DNA of 64,000 bases from Butyrivibrio proteoclasticus B316 (lineage in GTDB: Bacteria; Bacillota; Clostridia; Lachnospirales; Lachnospiraceae), in assembly GCF_000145035.1 (NCBI RefSeq), contig NC_014387.1, forward strand, positions 1,726,001 to 1,790,000. The letters run 5' to 3'. The notes beneath the pieces are model-generated. The model saw only the letters and a list, made by a program, of their open reading frames with translations. It did not search any database and was not told the origin of the DNA. The position numbers and the translations under genes are program-made. This document shows, in pieces, positions 8,974-17,515 of the stretch (its first letter is position 1; each line of letters begins with the position of its first letter).

Positions 8974-9038
8974 TGTGCGTTTTATCGGCTTTTTAATTTT
9001 TTCACCCGAGTGCGTGAAAAAATTAACGAAAACGCACA
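8974..9038 (+). promoter_or_regulatory. Nested hairpin leader before the metal sensor gene
   Basis: The outer 10-bp stem TGTGCGTTTT (8974-8983) pairs with AAAACGCACA (9029-9038). The inner 11-bp stem AATTTTTTCAC (8995-9005) pairs with GTGAAAAAATT (9014-9024). It ends 8 bases before the GGAGG of the sensor gene. No T-tract follows the outer stem, so it is not a standard terminator. The symmetric arms could equally be a DNA operator for the encoded repressor. Confidence 0.6.
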
Positions 9039-9056
9039 TTATTTTTGGAGGTTTTT

Positions 9057-9359
9057 ATGAGTTCTCATACCCATAATCATAACCATCACCATGATCCTGC
9101 CCACACCAAAGTCATTGTTAACAGGCTTTCCAAGGCTATCGGACACCTTGAATCTGTTAAGAAAATGGTAGAGGACGATAGAGATTGCTCAGAAGTTCTT
9201 ATTCAGTTATCAGCAGTTAAATCTGCTATAAATAACTGTGGCAAAGAGATTCTTAAAGAGCATATTGCGCATTGCATTGTTCATGCGGTAGAAGATGGTG
9301 ACGAAGAAGCTATCATTGAACTCAATGAAGCTATCGACAAATTTATGAAAAATTCATGA
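9057..9359 (+). CDS. CsoR/RcnR-family metal-sensing repressor with His-rich N-terminus
   Basis: 100-aa all-helical repressor of the CsoR/RcnR/FrmR (DUF156) family. The metal-binding triad is visible: C44, H69 and C73. The N-terminus is a His cluster (seven His in residues 4-16), as in nickel-handling proteins. Cys-His-Cys occurs in copper CsoR and in nickel InrS, so the metal cannot be fixed from sequence. The location directly ahead of a [NiFe] hydrogenase operon favours nickel (inference). ATG 9057 is chosen because GGAGG is at 9047-9051; the in-frame TTG at 9045 overlaps it. The echA start lies 37 bases after the stop, with no terminator. Confidence 0.88.
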   Translation: MSSHTHNHNHHHDPAHTKVIVNRLSKAIGHLESVKKMVEDDRDCSEVLIQLSAVKSAINNCGKEILKEHIAHCIVHAVEDGDEEAIIELNEAIDKFMKNS

Positions 9360-9396
9360 GGAATCATGAAATATTGTGTGAAAGGGGCGTAACACC

Positions 9397-11322
9397 TTGG
9401 CTATTCCAAACTTAGTTAATTTTCTTATCTTATTTCCTTTCTTGATTGCATTTCTTGTTTTCATCCAGAAAGAAGCTACACCCGTTAGAAGTATCACAAT
9501 TTTTCTAGGTGGTTTTTCTATCATGGCAGTAGCTATTTACGTAGCTGTGAATGTTCTTATGTCCGGTGATACATCACAGTTTATGTATCTTGAAGAGACA
9601 CACGTTGCCGACACTGTGATCATGTGCGGTGAAGTAGTTCTTATGTGTCTTGTTTGTTTCCTTAGTATTAAATACAAAAAATACTATGCTATCCTTATCT
9701 CACTTGTAGGAACAATTCCTGTTCTGTGGATGGATCTTACCGGTAAGGCTGTAGAAGGCAATACACATTTCCGTATTGATACATTTGCTGCAGTTATGTA
9801 TCTTATCGTGGGTATTGTTGGTATTCTTATTTGTATCTATGCTTCAGGTTACATGAAGGATTATCATCATCATCATATTGATGTTGCTGATCGTTCTAAT
9901 TATTTCCTTGCTCTCATGTTCGTATTCCTTGGAGCAATGTTTGGTCTGATTTCTTCAGACAGCCTTTCATGGATCTATTTCTTCTGGGAGATTACTAGTG
10001 TATGTTCATTCCTTATGATTGGATACACCAGAACTCAGGAAGCTGTAGACAATTCATTCAGAGCTCTTTGGATGAACCTTTTAGGCGGATGCGGTTTTGC
10101 AGCCGGACTTATGTACTGTAATCTTGCTCTTGGCATTTCTAATCTCAGTCAGGTTACAAGTGCCGGTGTTTCAGAGCTTATAATGATTCCTGTAACTTTA
10201 TTTGCTTTTGCAGCTCTTACAAAGAGTGCACAGTTCCCATTCTCAAGATGGCTCCTTGGTGCCATGGTTGCACCTACACCATCAAGTGCACTTCTTCATT
10301 CAGCTACAATGGTTAAGATCGGTGTATATATGCTTATAAGACTTGCTCCTGTTATGGAAGGAACACTTACAGGTGTTATGATCACCGTTATTGGCGGATT
10401 TACATTCTTCGCAGCATCACTTCTTGCAATTACTGTTAGTGATGGTAAGAAGGTACTTGCTTATTCAACAATTTCAAACCTTGGTCTTATTACAGCCTGC
10501 GCCGGAACCGGCACAACAGAAGGTGTTTGGGCTGCAGTAATGCTTGTTCTGTTCCATGCTGTTTCTAAATCACTTCTGTTCCAGACAGTTGGTGATATTG
10601 AGAACTGCATGCACAGCCGTGATATTGAGGATATGCATGGTCTTATTATCAAACTTCCAAGACTTGCATTTATCATGATCATTGGTATCTGCGGAATGTT
10701 CATGGCTCCATTTGGCATGCTTGTTTCCAAGTGGGCTGCCCTTAAATCATTCGTTGATTCAGGTTCTGTATGGCTTGTACTGTTCCTTGTATTTGGTTCA
10801 GGCTCAACACTTTTCTATTGGGCTAAATGGCTTGGCAAGATCTGTACAGTAATTCATCAGTCTTTCGAGCTTGAAGATATTACACCTAAGAGTGAAATGG
10901 TTTCCATGTTCCCTCTTACAGCAATGATAGTTGTTATGTGCTTTGCATTCCCTTGGATGTCAGGTCACATGATCCAGCCTATTCTTGATGAGGCATTCCA
11001 TACAAATATTCCTGATGTTATTGGAGGCGGTGATGTCATCATTATGATGATCATGGTCACAATGATATTTATGATTCCAATTGGTGCAAGATTCCTTTCA
11101 ATTGGTAAGAATTCCAAGATGACAATGTCTTATGTAGCCGGTGTCAATGCTGGTGATGACAGACATTACATCGATTCTTTTGGCAAGGAGAGAGCACTTT
11201 ATATGTCCAACTGGTACATGGAAGACTTCTTTGGTGAGAAGAAACTGCTCTGGCCATGTATCTGGGTTTCAACAATCCTTGTTCTGGTTATGCTTATTGT
11301 TGTGGTTGGAGGTGCTATCTGA
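9397..11322 (+). CDS. echA: Ech hydrogenase subunit A (NuoL/antiporter-like)
   Basis: 641-aa, 14-16-helix membrane protein of the complex I NuoL/MrpA antiporter family, the proton- or sodium-translocating arm of Ech hydrogenase. The family core is clear: YFFWEITSVCSFLMIGY, then ALTKSAQFPFSRWLLGAM followed by APTPSSALLHSATMVK, with the essential Lys and His of the channel. It starts with TTG; GAAAGGGG at 9380-9387 lies at good distance, and the nearby ATG at 9366 is in a frame that stops at once. The product should couple ferredoxin oxidation and H2 formation to ion pumping. It overlaps echB by one base. Confidence 0.93.
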   Translation: MAIPNLVNFLILFPFLIAFLVFIQKEATPVRSITIFLGGFSIMAVAIYVAVNVLMSGDTSQFMYLEETHVADTVIMCGEVVLMCLVCFLSIKYKKYYAILISLVGTIPVLWMDLTGKAVEGNTHFRIDTFAAVMYLIVGIVGILICIYASGYMKDYHHHHIDVADRSNYFLALMFVFLGAMFGLISSDSLSWIYFFWEITSVCSFLMIGYTRTQEAVDNSFRALWMNLLGGCGFAAGLMYCNLALGISNLSQVTSAGVSELIMIPVTLFAFAALTKSAQFPFSRWLLGAMVAPTPSSALLHSATMVKIGVYMLIRLAPVMEGTLTGVMITVIGGFTFFAASLLAITVSDGKKVLAYSTISNLGLITACAGTGTTEGVWAAVMLVLFHAVSKSLLFQTVGDIENCMHSRDIEDMHGLIIKLPRLAFIMIIGICGMFMAPFGMLVSKWAALKSFVDSGSVWLVLFLVFGSGSTLFYWAKWLGKICTVIHQSFELEDITPKSEMVSMFPLTAMIVVMCFAFPWMSGHMIQPILDEAFHTNIPDVIGGGDVIIMMIMVTMIFMIPIGARFLSIGKNSKMTMSYVAGVNAGDDRHYIDSFGKERALYMSNWYMEDFFGEKKLLWPCIWVSTILVLVMLIVVVGGAI

Positions 11323-12191
11323 TGACTATTTGGATGATTGTAAAAGCTTTAATTTATATACTTTTGGCACCGATTATCGGAGGACTTATGTCAGGTCTTG
11401 ACAGAGTTTTTTCTGCTCGTATGCAGGGAAGACAGGGCCCGCCAATTATCCAGCCATTTTATGATGTTAATAAGTTGCTTCATAAGCAGACTACTGTTGT
11501 TAACGGTATTCAGGTTCTGTTTGTAACTGTATATCTTATTTTTACCATTTTTACTGGAAGCCTTTTCTTTGCAGGCGGTGACATGCTTTTGGTTTTCTTC
11601 GCACTGTCAATGTCTGAGGTAATGCTTGTTCTTGCAGCATTTTCAACAAACGGCCCTTACAGTATTATGGGTGCACAGCGTGAGCTTCTCCAGATGATGT
11701 GCTATGAACCAATGACACTTCTTGTTGCTATTGGTTTCTACTATGCAAACGGAAGCTTCATGGTAGATGATCTTATCCATTCAGAAATTCCTGCTATCGC
11801 TCAGATTCCAGGTTTCTTCATTGGATTTGTATTTATTCTTATCATCAAGCTCAGAAAGTCTCCTTTCGACCTTAGTACATCTCATCATATGCATCAGGAG
11901 ATGGTTAAGGGACTACAAACAGATCTTTCCGGTAGTAACCTTGCACTTGTAGAAATAGCAGAGTGGTACGATCTTGTACTTATGCTTGGTATCGTAGGAA
12001 TGTTCTTTATTACTAACAATCCTATCAGCCGAGTTTGGGCACTTATCGCAGTTGCAGTTGTATTTTTCCTGGAAACACTTATTGATAATCTGTTCCCACG
12101 AGTTAAGTACAAAACAATGCTTATTGTTACATGGAGTGTGATTCTTGCATTTGCAGGAACTAATCTGTTAATTCTGAACGTATTGAAATAA
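11322..12191 (+). CDS. echB: Ech hydrogenase subunit B (NuoH-like)
   Basis: 289-aa membrane subunit homologous to NuoH and HycD, which anchors the hydrophilic arm. The NuoH signature is present: ARMQGRQGPPIIQPFYDVNK near residues 31-50, and a later KLRKSPFDLSTSHH loop. About eight hydrophobic helices. The ATG overlaps the echA stop (TGATG arrangement), and GGAGG at 11308-11312 lies within echA, giving translational coupling. A longer in-frame reading from 11256 has no binding site. Confidence 0.93.
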   Translation: MTIWMIVKALIYILLAPIIGGLMSGLDRVFSARMQGRQGPPIIQPFYDVNKLLHKQTTVVNGIQVLFVTVYLIFTIFTGSLFFAGGDMLLVFFALSMSEVMLVLAAFSTNGPYSIMGAQRELLQMMCYEPMTLLVAIGFYYANGSFMVDDLIHSEIPAIAQIPGFFIGFVFILIIKLRKSPFDLSTSHHMHQEMVKGLQTDLSGSNLALVEIAEWYDLVLMLGIVGMFFITNNPISRVWALIAVAVVFFLETLIDNLFPRVKYKTMLIVTWSVILAFAGTNLLILNVLK

Positions 12192-12220
12192 TATGTGAAA
12201 ATGAAGGGAATGGAAGATCA

Positions 12221-12907
12221 ATGAATATTTCTAAATCACCATGGGTGTTACATTATGACGGTTCCAGCTGTAATGGCTGTGATATAGAAGTTCTTGCCAC
12301 AATGACTCCTCTTTATGACGTTGAGCGTTTTGGCATTATCAATACCGGTAATCCTAAGCATGCAGATGTGCTTCTTCTTACAGGCGGTGTGAATGCTCAG
12401 ACTGCACCTGTAATCAGACAGCTCTACAACATGATGCCAGATCCTAAGGTTGTTGTTGCTTGTGGTATTTGTGCTTGTGACGGCGGTATTTTTAAGGAGT
12501 GCTACAACATTCTTGGAGGTGCTGATAAAGTTGTTCCGGTTGATGTTTATGTTCCGGGATGTGCTGTAAGACCTGAAGCTCTTATTGAAGGTGTAGTTAA
12601 GGCTGTAGGTATCCTTGAGGAAAAGAGAAAGAAACTTAAAGAGTCTATGAAGGCTGGTTACTGTACAGTAGATTACAGTAAGATGGCTGTTCATATGACT
12701 GCTGATGATTATGATCCAAGTACTCAGTATGATGCAGTTCTTACTGAAGAAGCTCTTAGACAGCAGGCTGAAGAGAAAATTAAAGCCAGTGCTAAGCCCG
12801 CTATTCCAGCGGCAAAACCTGTAGCTCCTGCGGCTGCGGCACCTGCTCAGGCTGCTAATTCTGCGGCTGCACCTGCAGCTAATGCTCAGAAAGGAGAGAA
12901 CAAATAA
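12221..12907 (+). CDS. echC: Ech hydrogenase small subunit C (NuoB-like)
   Basis: 228-aa [NiFe] small subunit that holds the proximal [4Fe-4S] cluster. Ligands visible: C17 and C20 (SCNGCD), C84 (CGICACDGG) and C114 (VPGCAVRPE; many relatives have GCPP here). The folded domain ends near residue 150. The remainder is a linker and a tail of about 45 residues made almost entirely of Ala, Pro, Lys and Gln (residues about 185-228), unusual for this family and echoed in EchF. The stop overlaps the echD start. Confidence 0.93.
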   Translation: MNISKSPWVLHYDGSSCNGCDIEVLATMTPLYDVERFGIINTGNPKHADVLLLTGGVNAQTAPVIRQLYNMMPDPKVVVACGICACDGGIFKECYNILGGADKVVPVDVYVPGCAVRPEALIEGVVKAVGILEEKRKKLKESMKAGYCTVDYSKMAVHMTADDYDPSTQYDAVLTEEALRQQAEEKIKASAKPAIPAAKPVAPAAAAPAQAANSAAAPAANAQKGENK

Positions 12908-13239
12908 TGAATATGGATTTTACAAATGTTGCTCCTGAAAGCATTCTTGATGAAGTTCAAAAGCTCAAATTTCAGGGCTATCATCTTATGCAGCAGTGTG
13001 CTACACGTATTCCTGATGGTTACGAACTTGTTTATACATTTGGTAAAGATTACGAAGTTAAACAGCTCAAGATTACTCTTTCAGAGGATCAGGAGATTTC
13101 CAGTATCTCAAGTGCATTCCCATGTGCTTTCATACATGAGAACGAGATGCATGATCTCTTCGGAGTCAATATCAAGATGATCAATTTAGATTTTGAAGGT
13201 AAGTTCTATCGCACAGCGATTGAAACACCATTTAAATAA
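12907..13239 (+). CDS. echD: Ech hydrogenase subunit D (NuoC-like)
   Basis: 110-aa hydrophilic subunit related to NuoC (30-kDa subunit). The NuoC signature is near the C-terminus: ENEMHDLFGV. The length fits EchD, which is much shorter than NuoC. The ATG shares a base with the echC stop (TAATG), so it is translationally coupled. No cofactor ligands are expected or seen; it probably supports the large subunit. Confidence 0.88.
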   Translation: MNMDFTNVAPESILDEVQKLKFQGYHLMQQCATRIPDGYELVYTFGKDYEVKQLKITLSEDQEISSISSAFPCAFIHENEMHDLFGVNIKMINLDFEGKFYRTAIETPFK

Positions 13240-13254
13240 TTGGAGGAACCAAAA

Positions 13255-14337
13255 ATGTCTACAAGAAGTGTAATTCCATTTGGACCCCAGCATCCGGTTC
13301 TTCCGGAACCTATCCACCTTGATCTCGTTATGGAGGATGAGAAGGTAGTAGAAGCAATTCCTTCTATCGGTTTTATTCACAGAGGTCTTGAGAAGCTGGT
13401 CGACAAAAAAGATTTTAATGAAATGGTTTATGTCGCAGAACGTGTCTGCGGTATTTGCTCATTAGGTCATGGCCTTGGATATTCAGAGGCTATTGAACAT
13501 ATTATGGATATTGACGTGCCTACACGTGCTAAATATTTGAGAACAATTTGGTCTGAGCTTTCAAGAGTTCATTCACATCTTCTGTGGCTTGGCCTTTTGG
13601 CTGATGCTTTTGGATTTGAGTCTCTTTATATGGATTGCTGGAGACTTAGAGAAGATGCTCTTGATATGTTTGAAGAATCTACCGGTGGCCGTGTAATCTT
13701 CTCTATCATGAAGGTTGGTGGTATCAGAAGAGATGTTTCAAACGAAATGCTTCAGGACTTCTATAAGAGGATCAATAAGATGGAAGAGGATCTGAAAGCT
13801 ATTGCTAAGCCTTTCCTTACAGATGCAGCTGTTCAGACAAGACTTCGCGGAGTAGGTTATCTTTCTGCTGAACAGGCTGATCTGCTCGGATGTGCTGGCC
13901 CTTTCCTGCGTGCAAGTGGTGTTAACCGAGACATCAGATGTACAGGTTATGCTGCTTATGGCGATATAGATTTTGAGCCTATTATTTCTACAGAAGGCGA
14001 TTCATATGCTCGTACAGAGTGCCGTATCAAGGAGATTTTCCAGGCATTTGACATTATTCGTCAGTGTATCGACAAAATGCCTAAGGATGGAGAAATTGAT
14101 GTTCCTGTTAAAGGCATGCCAAATGGCGAATATATGATGCGTATTGAGCAGCCAAGAGGTGAAGCTCTTTACTATGTTAAGGCTAATGGAACTAAGTTCA
14201 TCGACAGACTTAGAGTCCGCACCCCCACATTCTCTAACCTTCCTGGACTGGTTGAGACTCTTAAGGGATGCGACCTTGCTGATGTACCGATTCTTGTACT
14301 TACTATCGACCCATGTATCAGTTGTACTGAAAGATAA
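13255..14337 (+). CDS. echE: Ech hydrogenase catalytic large subunit E (NuoD-like)
   Basis: 360-aa [NiFe] large subunit. The nickel ligands are intact: RVCGIC (C65, C68) near the N-terminus and DPCISC (C354, C357) at the very end. The protein stops three residues after the last cysteine (DPCISCTER), so the C-terminal extension removed by maturation proteases in most [NiFe] enzymes is missing, as in other Ech-type enzymes. It catalyses H2 formation or oxidation with ferredoxin through EchF. ATG 13255 is chosen because the in-frame TTG at 13240 overlaps the binding site TTGGAGG (13240-13246). Confidence 0.95.
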   Translation: MSTRSVIPFGPQHPVLPEPIHLDLVMEDEKVVEAIPSIGFIHRGLEKLVDKKDFNEMVYVAERVCGICSLGHGLGYSEAIEHIMDIDVPTRAKYLRTIWSELSRVHSHLLWLGLLADAFGFESLYMDCWRLREDALDMFEESTGGRVIFSIMKVGGIRRDVSNEMLQDFYKRINKMEEDLKAIAKPFLTDAAVQTRLRGVGYLSAEQADLLGCAGPFLRASGVNRDIRCTGYAAYGDIDFEPIISTEGDSYARTECRIKEIFQAFDIIRQCIDKMPKDGEIDVPVKGMPNGEYMMRIEQPRGEALYYVKANGTKFIDRLRVRTPTFSNLPGLVETLKGCDLADVPILVLTIDPCISCTER

Positions 14338-14381
14338 GGATATTGATACACAGAATATGAATTTTAGATTGGAGATTAAAA

Positions 14382-14882
14382 ATGGCACTTGCAAGTTTTA
14401 AAAATACAATTCTTCATAATCTTGTATCAAAACCTAAGACCAGAAAAGTCGAAAAGGAATATCCTACAGGTACAAGAGGACATGTAGAAAACGATATGGA
14501 TGTATGCGTGCTTTGTGGACTTTGCTCCATCAAATGTCCTACTCACGCTATTACAGTTGACAAGGTAGCTAAGACATGGTCAATCAGACCTATGAGCTGT
14601 ATTCAGTGCAGATGCTGCGTTGATAACTGTCCAAAAAAATGTCTTTCAATGGGACTTCGTTTCCAGGAGCCAGGCGAAGAGAAGGTTACCAAGACCTTCA
14701 AACAGTCTGAAAAGGCTATCGCAGCTCAGGAAGCACTAATGAAGGCAGCCAAAGAAAGAGCGGCTGCAGCAGCTGCGGCAAAAGCTGCACAGGCACAGGC
14801 TCAGGCAGGATCAACTCCTGCATCTGGAGCAAATGCTCAGGCAGCTCCAGCTAAGGCACCGGAGAAAACAGAAGAGAAATAA
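14382..14882 (+). CDS. echF: Ech hydrogenase ferredoxin-like subunit F (NuoI-like)
   Basis: 166 aa with two [4Fe-4S] motifs: C42-x2-C45-x2-C48-x3-C52 and C73-x2-C76-x2-C79-x3-C83. It passes electrons between soluble ferredoxin and EchC. The second half (about 115-166) is a low-complexity Ala/Gln/Pro tail ending in basic and acidic residues, much like the EchC tail. TTGGAGATTAAAA precedes the ATG. The stop overlaps the hypF start, which ties synthesis of the enzyme to its maturation factors. Confidence 0.93.
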   Translation: MALASFKNTILHNLVSKPKTRKVEKEYPTGTRGHVENDMDVCVLCGLCSIKCPTHAITVDKVAKTWSIRPMSCIQCRCCVDNCPKKCLSMGLRFQEPGEEKVTKTFKQSEKAIAAQEALMKAAKERAAAAAAAKAAQAQAQAGSTPASGANAQAAPAKAPEKTEEK

Positions 14883-17293
14883 TGATTTATAAGATCACAG
14901 TTAAAGGGGCGGTACAGGGAGTTGGTTATCGCCCCTTTATATTAAAAAAAGCAACTGAATATGGTCTTAAAGGATTTGTGAGAAATATTGGAGCAGCTGT
15001 TGATATACTTGTTTTTGGTGAAGAAAAGATAATTATCGACTTTACCAGGATGTTAGAGAGCGAGTATCCTTCAGGTGCTTTTATTTTAAGTGTAGAAAAG
15101 ACGATAATTGATAAAGCTGAGTATGACAGATATTTAGACGGATTATCTTCAGCTTTCTCTAATTCTAACAGTATTCATAACTTGGAAGAGCCGTTACAGT
15201 TTACGATCATAGACAGCAAGGAAGTTGATCTATCATCTGAACTACCTGTATTTCTTCCTGATATAGGCATATGTGATGACTGCATGTCTGAAATGCTTGA
15301 TGACAGTGACAGAAGATACAATTATCCTCTTATTAGTTGCGCTTCATGCGGGCCCAGGATAAGCATACTTGATAAGCTCCCCTATGACCGCAAGACTACA
15401 GCGATGATTGATTTTGAGATGTGCCCTGACTGTGCAAGGGAATATAAGACAGGAAGACGTCTTCACGCCCAGACTATCTCATGTCATAACTGTGGGCCTC
15501 AATATGAGATAAAGTATTTGTCCCTTATAAATGATAGTGACAATAATACAAATAATAAAATAGACATAATAAATATTATACGCAATGATATATCTGATAA
15601 TAATTCTTATGATTCAGTTAAAAATGCAATAAAGCTGCTTGAGAATAATGAAATCATAGGACTTAAGGGCTCCTCCGGTTATCAACTTGTATGTAAACCG
15701 GTTAATGATGCTGCGCTTAAACTTAGAAATGCTAAGGGAAGAGAGAAAAAGCCCTTTGCTGTAATGTTTTCTGATATTGATTCAATAGAAGAATACTGTT
15801 TTGTTAATTCTAAGGAAAAAGAACTACTAAAAAGCTCGGCCAGACCCATTGTCCTTTTAAATACAAAAGAGTCTTTTGATTATGAAGTATGCAAGGATAG
15901 CAGATATATTGGAGCTTTTTTGCCATCTGTAGGAATTCACAGATTGCTTTGTGATGCTGTTGGACCATTAATAGTTACAAGTGCCAATAGATCCGATGAG
16001 CCGATAATAATAGATGATGATATTTTTATTAAAGAATTTACTAATACTCAGGTTCAGGCTGTTCTGATGCATAAACGAAGGATCAATATGCCTCAGGATG
16101 ATTCGGTCATGTATACCTGTACCTTACGAAACGGGAATACTTTAGGCCTCTTTACCAGAAGAGCCAGAGGATTTGTACCTCTTCCTGTTTATACCTCATA
16201 TAGTGGAACTTCTTCCAGAATTCTTGCTTTCGGAGGTGACCTTAAGAGCACTTTTTCTTTGGCTTACAAGGATAAGATCATTCCTTCTCAGTACCTGGGG
16301 GATTTAAGAGATTATGGCGTCAACGATAATCTAAAGAGACTGATATCTCAGTATGAAAGGTTATATAAATTTGCACCGGAAAAAATAGTTTGCGATATGC
16401 ATCCTTTATATGAGTCTGCGAGAATGGCCACAGAATACTCAGATAAGCATAATTTGCCAATTTACAAGGTTCAGCATCATCATGCGCATATTTTATCTGT
16501 CATGGCAGAAAAAGGGCTAAAAAGCTGTATAGGAGTTTCTTTTGATGGTACTGGATATGGCGTTGACGGCAATATCTGGGGCGGAGAATTCATGTACTTA
16601 TCAGGAGCAGATTTTGAAAGAGACGGCCATATGAGCTATGTTAATCTCTGCGGAGGCGATAATGCTTCAAGGAATGCAAAACTTGTAAAAGAGTGTTATT
16701 ATAATGCAGCAGGATATTCAGAAAAAGTATCTGCAATTATAAGAGCAGCACTTGATAATAATATAAATGTATTCACTACATCAAGCATAGGAAGACTGTT
16801 TGACTGTATCAGTTCACTTCTTCGGATAAGAGATGAAAATTCCTTTGAAGGAGAATGTGCCATAGCACTTGAAAAGGCAGCCTGGGAGTTTGCCAAAGCA
16901 AATGGTTCAAGTGATAGTGAAGGCATATATCGTGAGCTTAACTGCGATATATTGCAGGAGAATGATCACTTCATAGCTGATCAGCTTAGCCTTTTTAAAC
17001 AGATAGAAAAAGCATTTTATCAAGATGAAATACCTTCAAATGAACTTGCCTTTTCTTTTCATATGGCTCTTACTGATACAATAGTCAGAATGTGCCAGTT
17101 GATCAGGAACAAAAGAGGTGAGAATAAGGTCTGTCTTTCCGGTGGAGTGTTTGGAAACAGGCTTCTTTTATCCAAAACGATTGACAGATTATCTGATTTT
17201 GGATTTGATGTATATGTTAATGAACAGGTTCCAGCAGGGGATGCAGGAATTTCTGTAGGTCAGGCGTATTACCTGATGCTCAAGGAGGAATAA
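14882..17293 (+). CDS. hypF: Hydrogenase maturation carbamoyltransferase HypF
   Basis: 803 aa. It makes the cyanide ligands of the NiFe(CN)2CO centre from carbamoyl phosphate, working with HypE. Domains in order: acylphosphatase (residues 1-90, VQGVGYRPF with R17), paired zinc fingers (about 130-210, four CxxC pairs such as CDDCMSEML and CHNCGP), a YrdC-like domain (about 245-420) and a Kae1-like domain (HHHAH near residue 535, later CLSGGVFGN). Length is slightly above usual, with an Asn/Asp-rich insert near 215-240. It is coupled to echF by a shared base. Confidence 0.96.
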   Translation: MIYKITVKGAVQGVGYRPFILKKATEYGLKGFVRNIGAAVDILVFGEEKIIIDFTRMLESEYPSGAFILSVEKTIIDKAEYDRYLDGLSSAFSNSNSIHNLEEPLQFTIIDSKEVDLSSELPVFLPDIGICDDCMSEMLDDSDRRYNYPLISCASCGPRISILDKLPYDRKTTAMIDFEMCPDCAREYKTGRRLHAQTISCHNCGPQYEIKYLSLINDSDNNTNNKIDIINIIRNDISDNNSYDSVKNAIKLLENNEIIGLKGSSGYQLVCKPVNDAALKLRNAKGREKKPFAVMFSDIDSIEEYCFVNSKEKELLKSSARPIVLLNTKESFDYEVCKDSRYIGAFLPSVGIHRLLCDAVGPLIVTSANRSDEPIIIDDDIFIKEFTNTQVQAVLMHKRRINMPQDDSVMYTCTLRNGNTLGLFTRRARGFVPLPVYTSYSGTSSRILAFGGDLKSTFSLAYKDKIIPSQYLGDLRDYGVNDNLKRLISQYERLYKFAPEKIVCDMHPLYESARMATEYSDKHNLPIYKVQHHHAHILSVMAEKGLKSCIGVSFDGTGYGVDGNIWGGEFMYLSGADFERDGHMSYVNLCGGDNASRNAKLVKECYYNAAGYSEKVSAIIRAALDNNINVFTTSSIGRLFDCISSLLRIRDENSFEGECAIALEKAAWEFAKANGSSDSEGIYRELNCDILQENDHFIADQLSLFKQIEKAFYQDEIPSNELAFSFHMALTDTIVRMCQLIRNKRGENKVCLSGGVFGNRLLLSKTIDRLSDFGFDVYVNEQVPAGDAGISVGQAYYLMLKEE

Positions 17294-17295
17294 TT

Positions 17296-17514
17296 ATGTG
17301 CGTTGCACTTCCGGGTAAGATTGTTGAGCTTAATGGCAATCTTGCAACTGTTGATTTTAATGGGAATAAGGTTGTTGCTGATTCAGGGCTTGTAAATGTT
17401 GCAATTGGTGACAACGTTCTTGTTCACGCAGGCTGTATAATCCAGAAAATGGATGATAAGCTTGCAAATGAGATGAACGAACTTTTTAACGAAATTGAAG
17501 GTCTGAGCATCTGA
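17296..17514 (+). CDS. hypC: Hydrogenase maturation chaperone HypC
   Basis: 72-aa chaperone that, with HypD, carries the Fe(CN)2CO group to the large subunit. The start MCVALPGKIVEL holds the essential Cys2 and the HypC/HupF signature. The small beta-barrel length is normal. AAGGAGGAATAATT sits at the end of hypF, 2 bases before this gene. Confidence 0.96.
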   Translation: MCVALPGKIVELNGNLATVDFNGNKVVADSGLVNVAIGDNVLVHAGCIIQKMDDKLANEMNELFNEIEGLSI

Positions 17515-17515
17515 T

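Noticed and set aside
9366..9392. Eight-codon leader peptide between the metal sensor and echA
   Set aside because: Its binding site would be only three bases from the ATG, and the peptide has no regulatory codon run.
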